From Roseomonas genomospecies 6 (GTDB lineage: Bacteria > Pseudomonadota > Alphaproteobacteria > Azospirillales > Azospirillaceae), in contig NZ_QOKW01000002.1 of NCBI RefSeq assembly GCF_008365375.1, positions 310,001 through 374,000 on the forward strand: a DNA stretch of 64,000 nt. The letters are read 5' to 3'. The notes beneath the pieces are model-generated. The model saw nothing but the letters and a program-made list of their open reading frames with translations. It was not told the DNA's origin and did not search any database. A program made the position numbers and the translations under genes. Positions 46,770 to 54,635 of the stretch are shown piece after piece; the first letter of the stretch is position 1; each line of letters opens with the position of its first letter.

Positions 46770-48461
46770 TTACGCGGCGCGGATGCCCGCCAGGAAGCGC
46801 TCCACCTCCGTCCGCAGGACCTCCGACTGACGGGACAGTTCCCCGGCGGCGCCCAGCACCTGCGTGGCGGCGGAACCGGTCTGGGTGGCGCCCTCGCTGA
46901 CCTCCGTGATGTTGGTGGTCACCAGATGGGTGCCGTGGGCGGCCTCCTGCACGTTGCGGGCGATTTCGCCGGTCGCCGACCCTTGCTCCTCGATGGCCGA
47001 GGCGATGATGGTGGCGATCTCGCTGATGGTGCCGATGGTGTCGCCGATCCCGTTGATCGCCGCGGCGGCACCGCCGGTGGCCTCCTGCATCGAGGCGATC
47101 TGGGCGGCGATCTCGTCGGTCGCCTTGGCCGTCTGGTTGGCGAGGTTCTTGACCTCCGACGCCACGACGGCGAAGCCCTTGCCGGCCTCCCCGGCCCTTG
47201 CGGCCTCGATGGTGGCGTTCAGCGCCAGCAGGTTCGTCTGCGAGGCGATGTCGGTGATCAGCTTCACCACGTCGCCGATCCGCTGCGCCTGCGCGACGAG
47301 TCCCTGGACGCGCTCGTTGGTCTGCTGCGCCTCGCCCACCGCATGGCCGGCGATGCTGGTGGAGCGGGTCACCTGACCGCTGATCTCGTTGATCGACGCG
47401 GTCAACTCGTTGGTCGCCGCGGCGACGGTCTGCACGTTGACCGACGCCTGCTCGGCCGCCGCCGCCGTGTTGGCCGCCTGCCCCTTGGTCCGGTCGGCGG
47501 TGGTCAGCATGCTCTGGGCCGTGGCCTCCAGTTCCGTGGCGGCGGAGGCGACGGTGCGCAGGATGCCGGAGACGTTCCGGTCGAAGGACTGGACCAGCTC
47601 CTCGACGGCGTGGGCGCGCATCTCCTTGGCCCGGCGCTCCGCCTCTTCGGCGGCCACCATGCGCTGGCGGTCTATGGCGTTGTCCTTGAAGACCGCCACG
47701 GCCTTGGCCATGCCGCCGATCTCGTCCCCGCGGCCGAGGCCCGGCACCGCCACGGAGGTCTCGCCCTGCGCCAGACGCACCATCGTGTCGGTGATCCCGG
47801 AGATCGGGCGGGAGATCCCGTTGCGGGCGACCAGGATGCTCAGCGCCAGCGCACCGAGCCCACCGCCGATACCGGCAACCAGCATCAGGGTCGTCATCAG
47901 GTTGTTCAGAGCGCCCAGCTCTTCGTTGGCCTCGGCGATGCCCTGCCTGTTCCGCTCGGACGCCCCTTCCATGAACTGGCTGAGCCTGTTGCGGATCGCG
48001 CGGCCTTCGGTGGTGTCGCCATGCTTGCGCGCCTCCGCGGGGCCGGCTTCAACGCCGAGGCGGGCCAGTTCGTTGCGGTGCATGACGAATGCCTGCGCGG
48101 CCTGCTGGGCGTCCCGGAATTCGATCTTGGTCTGCGGAGGCAGGAGCGCCTCCAGTTCCCCCATGAACTTCTCCAGGTCCCTGGTGGCGCTGAAGATGTT
48201 CTTCGCGTAGGGGGTGGCGTCCACGGTGGTGTCCGCGGCATAGACGCCGCGGCTTTCCATGACGACCTTATAGATCACCCCATTGATCCGCTCGCTGAGC
48301 AGCGCACGCTCGGACCAGTTCTGAATGCTGTCGACCCTGTCGTCGTAGGTCTGGATTCCGAAGAAGCCAACCCCTCCAACCACGGCAGCCACCAATCCCA
48401 GGATTGCGACGACACTGTAGACCTTGGCGCTGATGCTGATGCGCGCGAGAACCCCCTCCAT
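46770..48461 (-). CDS. Methyl-accepting chemotaxis protein
   Basis: A 563-residue chemoreceptor. N-terminal membrane helix (VYSVVAILGLVAAVVGGVGF), a periplasmic four-helix-bundle sensor, a second helix (LMLVAGIGGGLGALALSILV), HAMP (RPISGITDTMVRLAQGET), and a long signalling domain with the conserved hairpin tip ITDIASQTNLLALNATIEAARAGE (shown here only in outline: IASQTNLLALNATIEAA). AAGGGG precedes the ATG. The ligand is unknown. No che genes are adjacent. Confidence 0.95.
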   Translation of the reverse strand: MEGVLARISISAKVYSVVAILGLVAAVVGGVGFFGIQTYDDRVDSIQNWSERALLSERINGVIYKVVMESRGVYAADTTVDATPYAKNIFSATRDLEKFMGELEALLPPQTKIEFRDAQQAAQAFVMHRNELARLGVEAGPAEARKHGDTTEGRAIRNRLSQFMEGASERNRQGIAEANEELGALNNLMTTLMLVAGIGGGLGALALSILVARNGISRPISGITDTMVRLAQGETSVAVPGLGRGDEIGGMAKAVAVFKDNAIDRQRMVAAEEAERRAKEMRAHAVEELVQSFDRNVSGILRTVASAATELEATAQSMLTTADRTKGQAANTAAAAEQASVNVQTVAAATNELTASINEISGQVTRSTSIAGHAVGEAQQTNERVQGLVAQAQRIGDVVKLITDIASQTNLLALNATIEAARAGEAGKGFAVVASEVKNLANQTAKATDEIAAQIASMQEATGGAAAAINGIGDTIGTISEIATIIASAIEEQGSATGEIARNVQEAAHGTHLVTTNITEVSEGATQTGSAATQVLGAAGELSRQSEVLRTEVERFLAGIRAA

Positions 48462-48895
48462 TGCCCCTTATCCCCATTTCTGCACGGTGTATTCACGAAG
48501 CCGCATGGTTCGTATCGCCAGCCCGCGCGATCAAGGGATAACGATTCGTACTCATCGTTTCCCAGGCAATGTTGCGAAGATGCCGCAAAAACGATTTACA
48601 ATGTTTAATTCTTTGGAAAAGGTGTCCCGACTTGTATCGGAAAGCGATACGGGTCCGAAAAGCTTCCAAAGTCTTAACGGCCTCGCGCAAGCTTCCGATT
48701 ATTGGTACGTTTACAGGCTTCCACAATTTCCAATAACGCCGCCGCCTGTCATGGCGCGCGGCGCATCAGAAAATTCCTCCTTCGGTTGCGTTTCCGGTCG
48801 CCACCCGGCCCAAATCGGGGGCGTGAACGGGGCCGCGCTTCGGCAAACGCCGTTCGGTCCGACCGGGATGTCGTGAAGCCGGTGTCCGGACGGTT
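48462..48895. other. Intergenic region of 434 bases upstream of the chemoreceptor
   Basis: More A/T-rich than its surroundings. It holds a hairpin with GNRA-like loop (48634-48639 with 48645-48650, CCC/GGG flanks), the second copy of the 31-bp motif, and probably the chemoreceptor promoter. No gene could be supported. Confidence 0.6.
48841..48871. promoter_or_regulatory. 31-bp repeated motif, copy 2
   Basis: Starts CGGCAAACGCCGTTCGGTCC and ends GGATGT. It lies 380 bases upstream of the chemoreceptor start and just downstream of the VWA gene. It has the same inverted repeat as copy 1. Confidence 0.5.
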
Positions 48896-50089
48896 CTACC
48901 GCACCAGTTCCCGCATCGCGGCGTCCAGCCCTTGCAAAGTCAGCGGGTACATGCGCCCGTTCAGCAGCCGTTGCAGGATGCGGGTGCTTTCCGTGTAGCC
49001 CCACAGGCGTTCCGGTGCAGGGTTCAGCCAGACGGCGCGGCTGTAGACGGACAGCATCCGCTGCAGCCAGACCTGCCCCGGCTCTTCGTTCCAATGCTCG
49101 ACGCTGCCGCCGGCATAGACGATCTCGTAGGGGCTCATCGCCGCGTCGCCGACGAAGACCAGCTTGTAGTCGGCGGGATAGGTGTGCAGCACGTCCCAGG
49201 TCGGGGTGCGCTCCTCGTGACGGCGCTTGTTGTCGCGCCACACGCTCTCATAGACGCAATTGTGGAAGTAGAAATGCTCCAGATGCTTGAACTCGCCCTT
49301 CGCGGCGGAGAACAGCTCCTCCACCAGCCGGATGTGGTCGTCCATGGAGCCACCGATGTCCAGGAACAGCAGCACCTTCACCGTGTTGTGCCGCTCCGGC
49401 ACCATCTTCAGGTCCAGCCAGCCGGCGTTGCCGGCGGTGGCGCGGATGGTGCCGGGCAGGTCCAGCTCGCTGGCCGCCCCGGTGCGGGCGAACTTGCGCA
49501 GGCGGCGCAGAGCCACCTTGATGTTGCGGGTGCCGATCTCGACCTGATCGTCCAGATTCCTGAACTCGCGCTTGTCCCACACCTTCACGGCGCGGCGGTG
49601 GCGGGATTCCGTCTGGCCGATGCGCACGCCCTCCGGGTTGTAGCCGTAGGCGCCGAAGGGCGAGGTGCCGGCGGTGCCGATCCATTTGGAGCCGCCCTGG
49701 TGCCGCCCCTTCTGCTCCGCCAGCCGCTGTGCCAGCGTCTCCATCAGCTTCTGCCAACCGCCCAACGCCTGGATCTGCGCCTTTTCCTCCTCGGTCAGGA
49801 AGCGTTCGGCCAGCTTGCGCAGCCATTCCTCGGGCAGCTCCGCCACGGGGATTTCGTCGCCCTCGCCCCCCTCCGGCCCCTCCAGCCCCTTGAAGACCTG
49901 TCCGAACACGCGGTCGAAGCGGTCGAGATTGCGCTCGTCCTTCACCAGACAGGCCCGGCTGAGGTAATAGAAGTCTTCGACGCGGAAGTCGGCGACGCCA
50001 CGCTTCATGGCCTCCATGAGCGTCAGGTACTCGTTCAGCGAGACCGGCACGCCCGCCTTGCGCAGTTCGAAGAAGAAACCCGTGAACAT
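48896..50089 (-). CDS. VWA-domain protein (CoxE-like), partner of MoxR ATPase
   Basis: A 397-residue protein. The VWA domain has a metal-site-like VLLFLDIGGSMDDHIR, where the usual DxSGS reads DIGGS. Upstream parts RKAGVPVSLNEYLTLMEAM and FYYLSRACLVKDERNLDRF are typical of the CoxE-like family. MoxR/VWA pairs assemble or activate metal enzymes and envelope complexes, as seen in Cox, Nir/Nor and RavA-ViaA. The likely MoxR partner is at 54636, about 4.5 kb away on the same strand. GGGGAAG before ATG 50089 fixes the start. Confidence 0.9.
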   Translation of the reverse strand: MFTGFFFELRKAGVPVSLNEYLTLMEAMKRGVADFRVEDFYYLSRACLVKDERNLDRFDRVFGQVFKGLEGPEGGEGDEIPVAELPEEWLRKLAERFLTEEEKAQIQALGGWQKLMETLAQRLAEQKGRHQGGSKWIGTAGTSPFGAYGYNPEGVRIGQTESRHRRAVKVWDKREFRNLDDQVEIGTRNIKVALRRLRKFARTGAASELDLPGTIRATAGNAGWLDLKMVPERHNTVKVLLFLDIGGSMDDHIRLVEELFSAAKGEFKHLEHFYFHNCVYESVWRDNKRRHEERTPTWDVLHTYPADYKLVFVGDAAMSPYEIVYAGGSVEHWNEEPGQVWLQRMLSVYSRAVWLNPAPERLWGYTESTRILQRLLNGRMYPLTLQGLDAAMRELVR

Positions 50090-50156
50090 GCCGCTTCCCC
50101 CCGTGGGGTTCCATCCCCATCCGCCCCCATCGTAGCGCCGACCCGCCAGGAACGCC

Positions 50157-50708
50157 ATGACAGCCCTCCTCGACTTCGCCCGCGCGCTGGAATTCGCCGC
50201 GCACAAGCACATCGACCAGCGCCGCAAGGGCGTGCGCGCCGAACCCTATCTCAACCACCTGTCGGAGGTGGCGTTCCTGTGCGCCGAGGCGACGGCGGGC
50301 AAGGACCCGGTCGTGGTCATCGCCGCCTTGCTGCACGACACGCTGGAGGACACCGACGCCTCCTATGAGGAGATCGAGCAGCATTTCGGGGCGGAGGTCG
50401 CCGGCGTCGTCGCCGAGACCACCGACGACAAGCGTCTGCGCAAGGCGGAGCGCAAGCAGCGGCAAATCGATGCCGCCCCCACCGCCTCTTCCCGCGCGAA
50501 GCTGGTGAAGCTGGCCGACAAGGTGTCCAACCTGCGCTCCATGGCGCACAGCCCGCCCGCCGACTGGCCGCTGGAACGCAAGATCGAGTATTTCGAGTGG
50601 GCGCACGCGGTGGTCGCGGGCCTGCGCGGCACCGACGCGCGCCTGGAAGGGCTGTTCGACCGCGCCTACGAGGACGGTCTGGCCGAACTGCGCGGCGAGG
50701 CGGTCTGA
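50157..50708 (+). CDS. HD-domain small alarmone hydrolase (MESH1-like)
   Basis: A 183-residue protein. The HD metal motif is in the order FAAHKHIDQRRKG, PYLNHLSEVAF, ALLHDTLEDTDASYEEI, FGAEVAGVV and KLADKVSNLR. This is the ppGpp hydrolase half of SpoT without a synthetase, as in MESH1 and bacterial small alarmone hydrolases. It may also cleave NADPH, as MESH1 does. AGGAA precedes the ATG. It is divergent from the VWA gene with 67 bases between. Confidence 0.88.
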   Translation: MTALLDFARALEFAAHKHIDQRRKGVRAEPYLNHLSEVAFLCAEATAGKDPVVVIAALLHDTLEDTDASYEEIEQHFGAEVAGVVAETTDDKRLRKAERKQRQIDAAPTASSRAKLVKLADKVSNLRSMAHSPPADWPLERKIEYFEWAHAVVAGLRGTDARLEGLFDRAYEDGLAELRGEAV

Positions 50709-50741
50709 TCCCGCCCGCCCAGGCGGTCGATGTGCACGCGG

Positions 50742-50783
50742 TTGATCTGCCGCAGTGTGACTACATCACGGAAGGCTTATAAA
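50742..50783 (+). promoter_or_regulatory. Fnr/FixK-like half-site with -10 element before ccoG
   Basis: TTGAT-CTGC-CGCAG (50742-50755) has a perfect left half and a poor right half of the TTGAT-N4-ATCAA box. TATAAA (50778-50783) follows. A start near 50790 would put the box centre at -41.5, the class II activation position. Confidence 0.45.
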
Positions 50784-50827
50784 GGAGGGGCTAGGTTGGC
50801 CGTCGCGTCAAAGCAAGGTCGCACACC

Positions 50828-52300
50828 ATGTCCCTCACCTCCCCTGCCCCGGCCCCCGCGGCCCATGATGCCGACCAGCCGCGCGAGCGCTGGTTCGTGC
50901 ACCGCCCCAAGGTCTACGCCGCCGACGTCCATGGCCGCTTCCGACGGCTGAAATGGCTGGCGCTGGCGATTCTGCTGGGCATCTACTACGTCACACCCTG
51001 GCTTCGCTGGGACCGCGGGCCGGGCATCCCCGATCAGGCGGTGCTGGTCGACATGGTGGGCCGACGCGCCTATTTCCTGTGGATCGAGATCTGGCCGCAG
51101 GAGGTCTATTACCTCACCGGCCTTCTCATCATCGGTGCCTTCGGCATCTTCTTCGCCACCACCCTGCTGGGCCGCATCTGGTGCGGCTACGCCTGCCCGC
51201 AGACGGTCTGGACCGACCTGTTCATGTGGGTGGAGCGCAAGCTGGAAGGCCCGCGCACCGAGCGCATCCGCCTGGACAAGGCGCCGCTGTCGGCCCGCAA
51301 GCTGGGGCTGAAGGCGTCGAAGCACGCCATCTGGCTGGTGATCTCCCTGGTCACCGGCGGCGCCTGGATCTTCTATTTCAACGACGCGCCGACCCTGTTG
51401 CGCGAGATCGTGACGGGGGACGTGTCGTGGAAGGTGCTGGCCTTCGCCGGGCTGTTCACCGGCACGACCTATTTCTTCGCCGGTTGGGCGCGCGAGCAGA
51501 TCTGCATCTATGTCTGCCCCTGGCGCAGCTTCCAGGCGGCGATGGTGGACGAGGACACCTACGTCGTCACCTACCAGGACTGGCGCGGCGAAGGGCGCGC
51601 GCCGCTGCGCAAGTCGCAGAGCTGGGACGAACGGACGGCGGAAGGGCTGGGCGACTGCATCGACTGCAAGCTGTGCGTCCATGTCTGCCCGACCGGCACC
51701 GACATCCGCAAGGGGCAGCAGATTTCCTGCATCGGCTGCGGCCTGTGCGTGGACGCCTGCAACGACGTGATGGCCCAGGTCGGGCGCCCCGGCGACCTGA
51801 TCCTGTTCGACACCCGCTCCAACCAGGTCGCCAAGGCGGAGGGTCAGGCCGCCCCGGTCAAGCTGCTGCGCCCGCGCACGGTGATCTACGCGCTCATCAT
51901 CCTGGTGGTCGCCGGCATCATGGCGGCTTCCCTGGCGCTGCGCCCGACGCTGGACGTCAGCGTGCTGCGCGACCGGGCTCCGCTCTATGTCCAACTGTCG
52001 GGCGGCGCGGTGCAGAACGCCTACACCATCAAGATCCTGAACAAGACGCACGAGGCGCGGACCTACAGCCTGTCGGTGGACGGGCTGAAGAACGCCGAAC
52101 TGTCGGTCGCCAGCGTGGACGCCCAGACCGGCGCTTCGCTGACCCTGACCGCCGAGGCGGACTCGGTGGCCACCTACCGCATCTTCGTCCGCGTGCCGCA
52201 GGACGCCGCGAAGCCGGGTTCCACCGACGTGACGGTGCTTGCGCGCGACCTGACCAGCGGCGAGATCGGGCGGCACGCCAGCGTGTTCATGGCCCCATAG
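50828..52300 (+). CDS. ccoG: Cytochrome c oxidase assembly ferredoxin CcoG (RdxA/FixG)
   Basis: A 490-residue membrane iron-sulfur protein needed to deliver copper to cbb3 oxidase. Membrane segments with GRIWCGYACPQTVW and IYVCPWRSFQ; two 4Fe-4S motifs CIDCKLCVHVCPTG and CIGCGLCVDACND; a final membrane helix and an Ig-like FixG C-terminal domain (from about 375). The rest of the cco genes are not in the window. The upstream Fnr/FixK-like site fits microaerobic control. It is convergent with the threonine dehydratase-like gene, separated by only 17 bases. Confidence 0.96.
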   Translation: MSLTSPAPAPAAHDADQPRERWFVHRPKVYAADVHGRFRRLKWLALAILLGIYYVTPWLRWDRGPGIPDQAVLVDMVGRRAYFLWIEIWPQEVYYLTGLLIIGAFGIFFATTLLGRIWCGYACPQTVWTDLFMWVERKLEGPRTERIRLDKAPLSARKLGLKASKHAIWLVISLVTGGAWIFYFNDAPTLLREIVTGDVSWKVLAFAGLFTGTTYFFAGWAREQICIYVCPWRSFQAAMVDEDTYVVTYQDWRGEGRAPLRKSQSWDERTAEGLGDCIDCKLCVHVCPTGTDIRKGQQISCIGCGLCVDACNDVMAQVGRPGDLILFDTRSNQVAKAEGQAAPVKLLRPRTVIYALIILVVAGIMAASLALRPTLDVSVLRDRAPLYVQLSGGAVQNAYTIKILNKTHEARTYSLSVDGLKNAELSVASVDAQTGASLTLTAEADSVATYRIFVRVPQDAAKPGSTDVTVLARDLTSGEIGRHASVFMAP

Positions 52301-52317
52301 GCCGTCACCATAAGCCG

Positions 52318-53307
52318 TCAGGCTGCAAGCGTCCGGACCCCGAGCGTGCGCACCAGCGTGACGGGGTCCACGTTGCGGCCGGACAGCACGGCGACGGTCC
52401 GGCCCCCCGCCGGCACCTTCCCGGCCAGCAGGGCCGCCACCGCGGCGGCCCCGGCGCCTTCCGCCACCATGCCGAAGGAACCGTGCAGGGTGCGCATCGC
52501 CGCCGCGACCTCGGCCTCCTCCACCTCGACCAGAGCGTCCACGAAGCCGGCCAGCAGCGCTTGCGGCAGCTTGCCCAGGGCGTCCACCGCGATTCCATCC
52601 GCAAGCGTCGGTCCCCGCCGGCGCGCCAGCCGCACCCCGACCACGGTGACGGCGGGCCGGTGCGCCTTCACCGCCGCCGCCATCCCGGCCAGCAGGCCGC
52701 CGCCGCCCACCGGCACCACCAGCGTGGCCAGATCCGGGCGGTCGGCCAGCACCTCCAGCCCCACCGTACCCTGACCGGCGATCACGTCGGGATCGTCGTA
52801 GGGATGCACGAAGGTCAGCCGCCGTTCCGCCGCCAGTTCCAGCGCGCGGGCCTTCGCCTCCCCCACCGTGGCGCCGGACAGAACGACCTCGGCGCCCAGC
52901 GCCTCCGTCCGCTCCACCTTGCAGCGGGGCGCGGTGACCGGCATGACGATGGTCGCCTGCACCCCCAACCGCCGGGCGTGCAGCGCCAAGCCGGCGGCGT
53001 GGTTGCCGGCGGACATGGCGACGACCCCCGCCGCGCGCTCCGGCGCCGTCAGGCGCAGCAGGCGGTTCAGGGCGCCGCGCTCCTTGAAGGCGCCGGTCGC
53101 CTGGAAGGTCTCCGCCTTCAGCCAGACGTCTCCGCCTTGGGCGCGTCCCAGGGACGGCGCGTGCAGCAGCGGCGTGCGGACGATCCGCCCGTTCAGCCGC
53201 TCGGCCGCGTCCTCGATGGCGGACAGCGGGAGCCAGGGCGGCAATCGGTCTTCGGTATCGGTGCGTTCGGAAACGGAAGGCAGACGGGTGGCGTGCGCGG
53301 ACGGCAT
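52318..53307 (-). CDS. PLP-dependent threonine/serine dehydratase-like enzyme
   Basis: A 329-residue fold-type II PLP enzyme. The PLP lysine is in FQATGAFKERGA (usual TGSFKxRGA). The phosphate-binding loop is PVGGGGLLAG. SAGNHAAGLALHA is a further signature. It lacks the C-terminal regulatory domain of biosynthetic IlvA, so a catabolic threonine or hydroxy-amino-acid ammonia-lyase is likely. A RidA-type protein, which handles the enamine products of such enzymes, is in the window but unlinked. Confidence 0.88.
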   Translation of the reverse strand: MPSAHATRLPSVSERTDTEDRLPPWLPLSAIEDAAERLNGRIVRTPLLHAPSLGRAQGGDVWLKAETFQATGAFKERGALNRLLRLTAPERAAGVVAMSAGNHAAGLALHARRLGVQATIVMPVTAPRCKVERTEALGAEVVLSGATVGEAKARALELAAERRLTFVHPYDDPDVIAGQGTVGLEVLADRPDLATLVVPVGGGGLLAGMAAAVKAHRPAVTVVGVRLARRRGPTLADGIAVDALGKLPQALLAGFVDALVEVEEAEVAAAMRTLHGSFGMVAEGAGAAAVAALLAGKVPAGGRTVAVLSGRNVDPVTLVRTLGVRTLAA

Positions 53308-53345
53308 CGCGAAAGTCCTCGGGCGGAGGGTGCGGACTGGGGGCG

Positions 53346-53399
53346 GAAAAGGAAGGCGCGAAACCCGGCCCGCGTCAGCGGACCGGGCCGATAATTCGC
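53346..53399. repeat. Imperfect dispersed repeat, copy A
   Basis: A block from GAAAAGGAAGGCGCG to TAATTCGC with an inner CCGGCCCG...CGGGCCG stem. It matches 53535-53591 in its ends and stem layout. The stretch 53308-53692 holds this repeat pair and no gene I can support. Confidence 0.5.
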
Positions 53400-53534
53400 G
53401 CAGAGCCCCGCATTCGCTCCGCCAGGAGACGCTGCGGACGCACGCAAGAAAAAGTCAGGGGACGATGACGGACCGGATTGCGGGTTCCGGAAGACCCAGG
53501 GCGCACGGACACGCCACACTCCACACCAGATTGC

Positions 53535-53591
53535 GAAAACGAACGCTCGCGGTCCGGCGCCCTCTTTCAGAGCGCCGGGGCGGTAATTCGC
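53535..53591. repeat. Imperfect dispersed repeat, copy B
   Basis: GAAAACGAACGCTCG to TAATTCGC with an inner stem CCGGCGC...GCGCCGG. It shares both ends with copy A, 190 bases away, while the stem sequences differ with pairing kept, as in REP-type elements. Confidence 0.5.
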
Positions 53592-53692
53592 ATTCGGTTC
53601 AGGTGCGGGGTCGATTGCATGTCGACAGGCTGCCCCAGGACGGTGGCCCCGGTCAAGCCCTTCCCATCGCCCCTTCCGCCTGATGGAAGTGG

Positions 53693-53821
53693 TCAGTCGA
53701 CAACCGAAAGGGCAAGAGCGGCTGCATCGGAATTGAACAAGGCCGTGCCTATGACCATTGGCGCAAGCTTTCCGTTTTGAAAGCCAGGATTGCCTTGCCA
53801 ATAATTGTGGACACCCATCAT
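53693..53821 (-). CDS. Candidate 42-residue small protein
   Basis: A short frame beginning MMGVHNYWQGNPGFQNG and ending ALALSVVD. AAGGGGAG lies two to five bases before the double ATG. Third codon positions are far less G/C-rich than in neighbouring genes. It is divergent from the CHAP-type hydrolase gene, which has similarly relaxed codon use. It could be an immunity-like or accessory small protein; no family is recognised. Confidence 0.4.
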   Translation of the reverse strand: MMGVHNYWQGNPGFQNGKLAPMVIGTALFNSDAAALALSVVD

Positions 53822-53884
53822 CACTCCCCTTCGATTGATGGAGCGGTCAAGCTTATGCACACTTAGGTAACCACGGAGGAAGAG

Positions 53885-54586
53885 ATGAACGTCTTGGCGG
53901 TTCAGACGGCGCTTCAATCCCAAGGGTTCGATCCTGGTTCACTGGATGGCGTATGGGGACGGAAGACCATCGCTGCGGTCATCAAATTTCAGCAGGCGCG
54001 GGGTCTGGTTCCGGACGGTGTGGTCGGCCCCCACACGGCGCGCGCCCTTTTCATGACCGCATCCCCGCCGGGCGTCACCGATACCCTGGTCTGGATGGAC
54101 GAAGCCAAGCGGCTGATGGGAACCAAGGAGGTTTCTGGAAGCGGATCGAACAAGGTGATCCTGCAATGGGCGGACAATTTGGACATCCATTACCCGAACG
54201 ACGATATTCCTTGGTGCGGTCTTTTCGTTGCGCATTGCATCGGGGCCACCCTTCCTCTGGAAGCGCTTCCCAACAACCCCCTCGGCGCCCGGAACTGGCT
54301 TAAGTTCGGGAAAGCCTGTGAACCCGTCTGGGGCGCGATCCTGGTGTTCTGGCGGGGTTCGGAGGCAGGATGGCAGGGGCATGTGGGTTTCTGCGCCGGC
54401 ATGGACAACGACGCGTACCACGTTCTCGGCGGCAACCAGTCGAACAGCGTCAGCATCGCCCGGATCGCCAAGAACCGTTTGCTGAAGGGCGGCGCCCTCT
54501 GGCCGGCGACATCGCCCGACCTGCCCACGGGCGCACTGGTCGCCTCCGCTCCGGTGGCGGGCACATTGTCGGTGAACGAGGCGTAG
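53885..54586 (+). CDS. Peptidoglycan-binding CHAP-like cell wall hydrolase (TIGR02594-type)
   Basis: A 233-residue protein. Residues about 3-57 are a PG_binding_1 domain (VQTALQSQGFDPGSLDGVWG). The second domain has the catalytic Cys in IPWCGLFVAHCIG, His in WQGHVGFCAG and the ending VLGGNQSNSVSIARI of TIGR02594/CHAP amidases. It has no signal peptide, so it would need a phage-type or type VI route, or act on lysis. Codons are less G/C-biased than elsewhere, suggesting transfer from a phage or mobile element. A Shine-Dalgarno site GGAGGAA precedes the ATG. Confidence 0.82.
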   Translation: MNVLAVQTALQSQGFDPGSLDGVWGRKTIAAVIKFQQARGLVPDGVVGPHTARALFMTASPPGVTDTLVWMDEAKRLMGTKEVSGSGSNKVILQWADNLDIHYPNDDIPWCGLFVAHCIGATLPLEALPNNPLGARNWLKFGKACEPVWGAILVFWRGSEAGWQGHVGFCAGMDNDAYHVLGGNQSNSVSIARIAKNRLLKGGALWPATSPDLPTGALVASAPVAGTLSVNEA

Positions 54587-54635
54587 AAGGCATCGGGCAA
54601 TGACGGGCGGGCCGGCGAAGGGGACGGCCCGCCCC

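Noticed and set aside
48493-48726. A 77-codon minus-strand frame upstream of the chemoreceptor
   Set aside because: No ribosome site, no recognisable composition, and it overlaps the probable promoter and a hairpin.
53193-53801. A 202-codon minus-strand frame with a duplicated ANYRPG segment
   Set aside because: The duplicated peptide is the translation of the dispersed repeat pair. The frame overlaps the start of the dehydratase gene and has no ribosome site.
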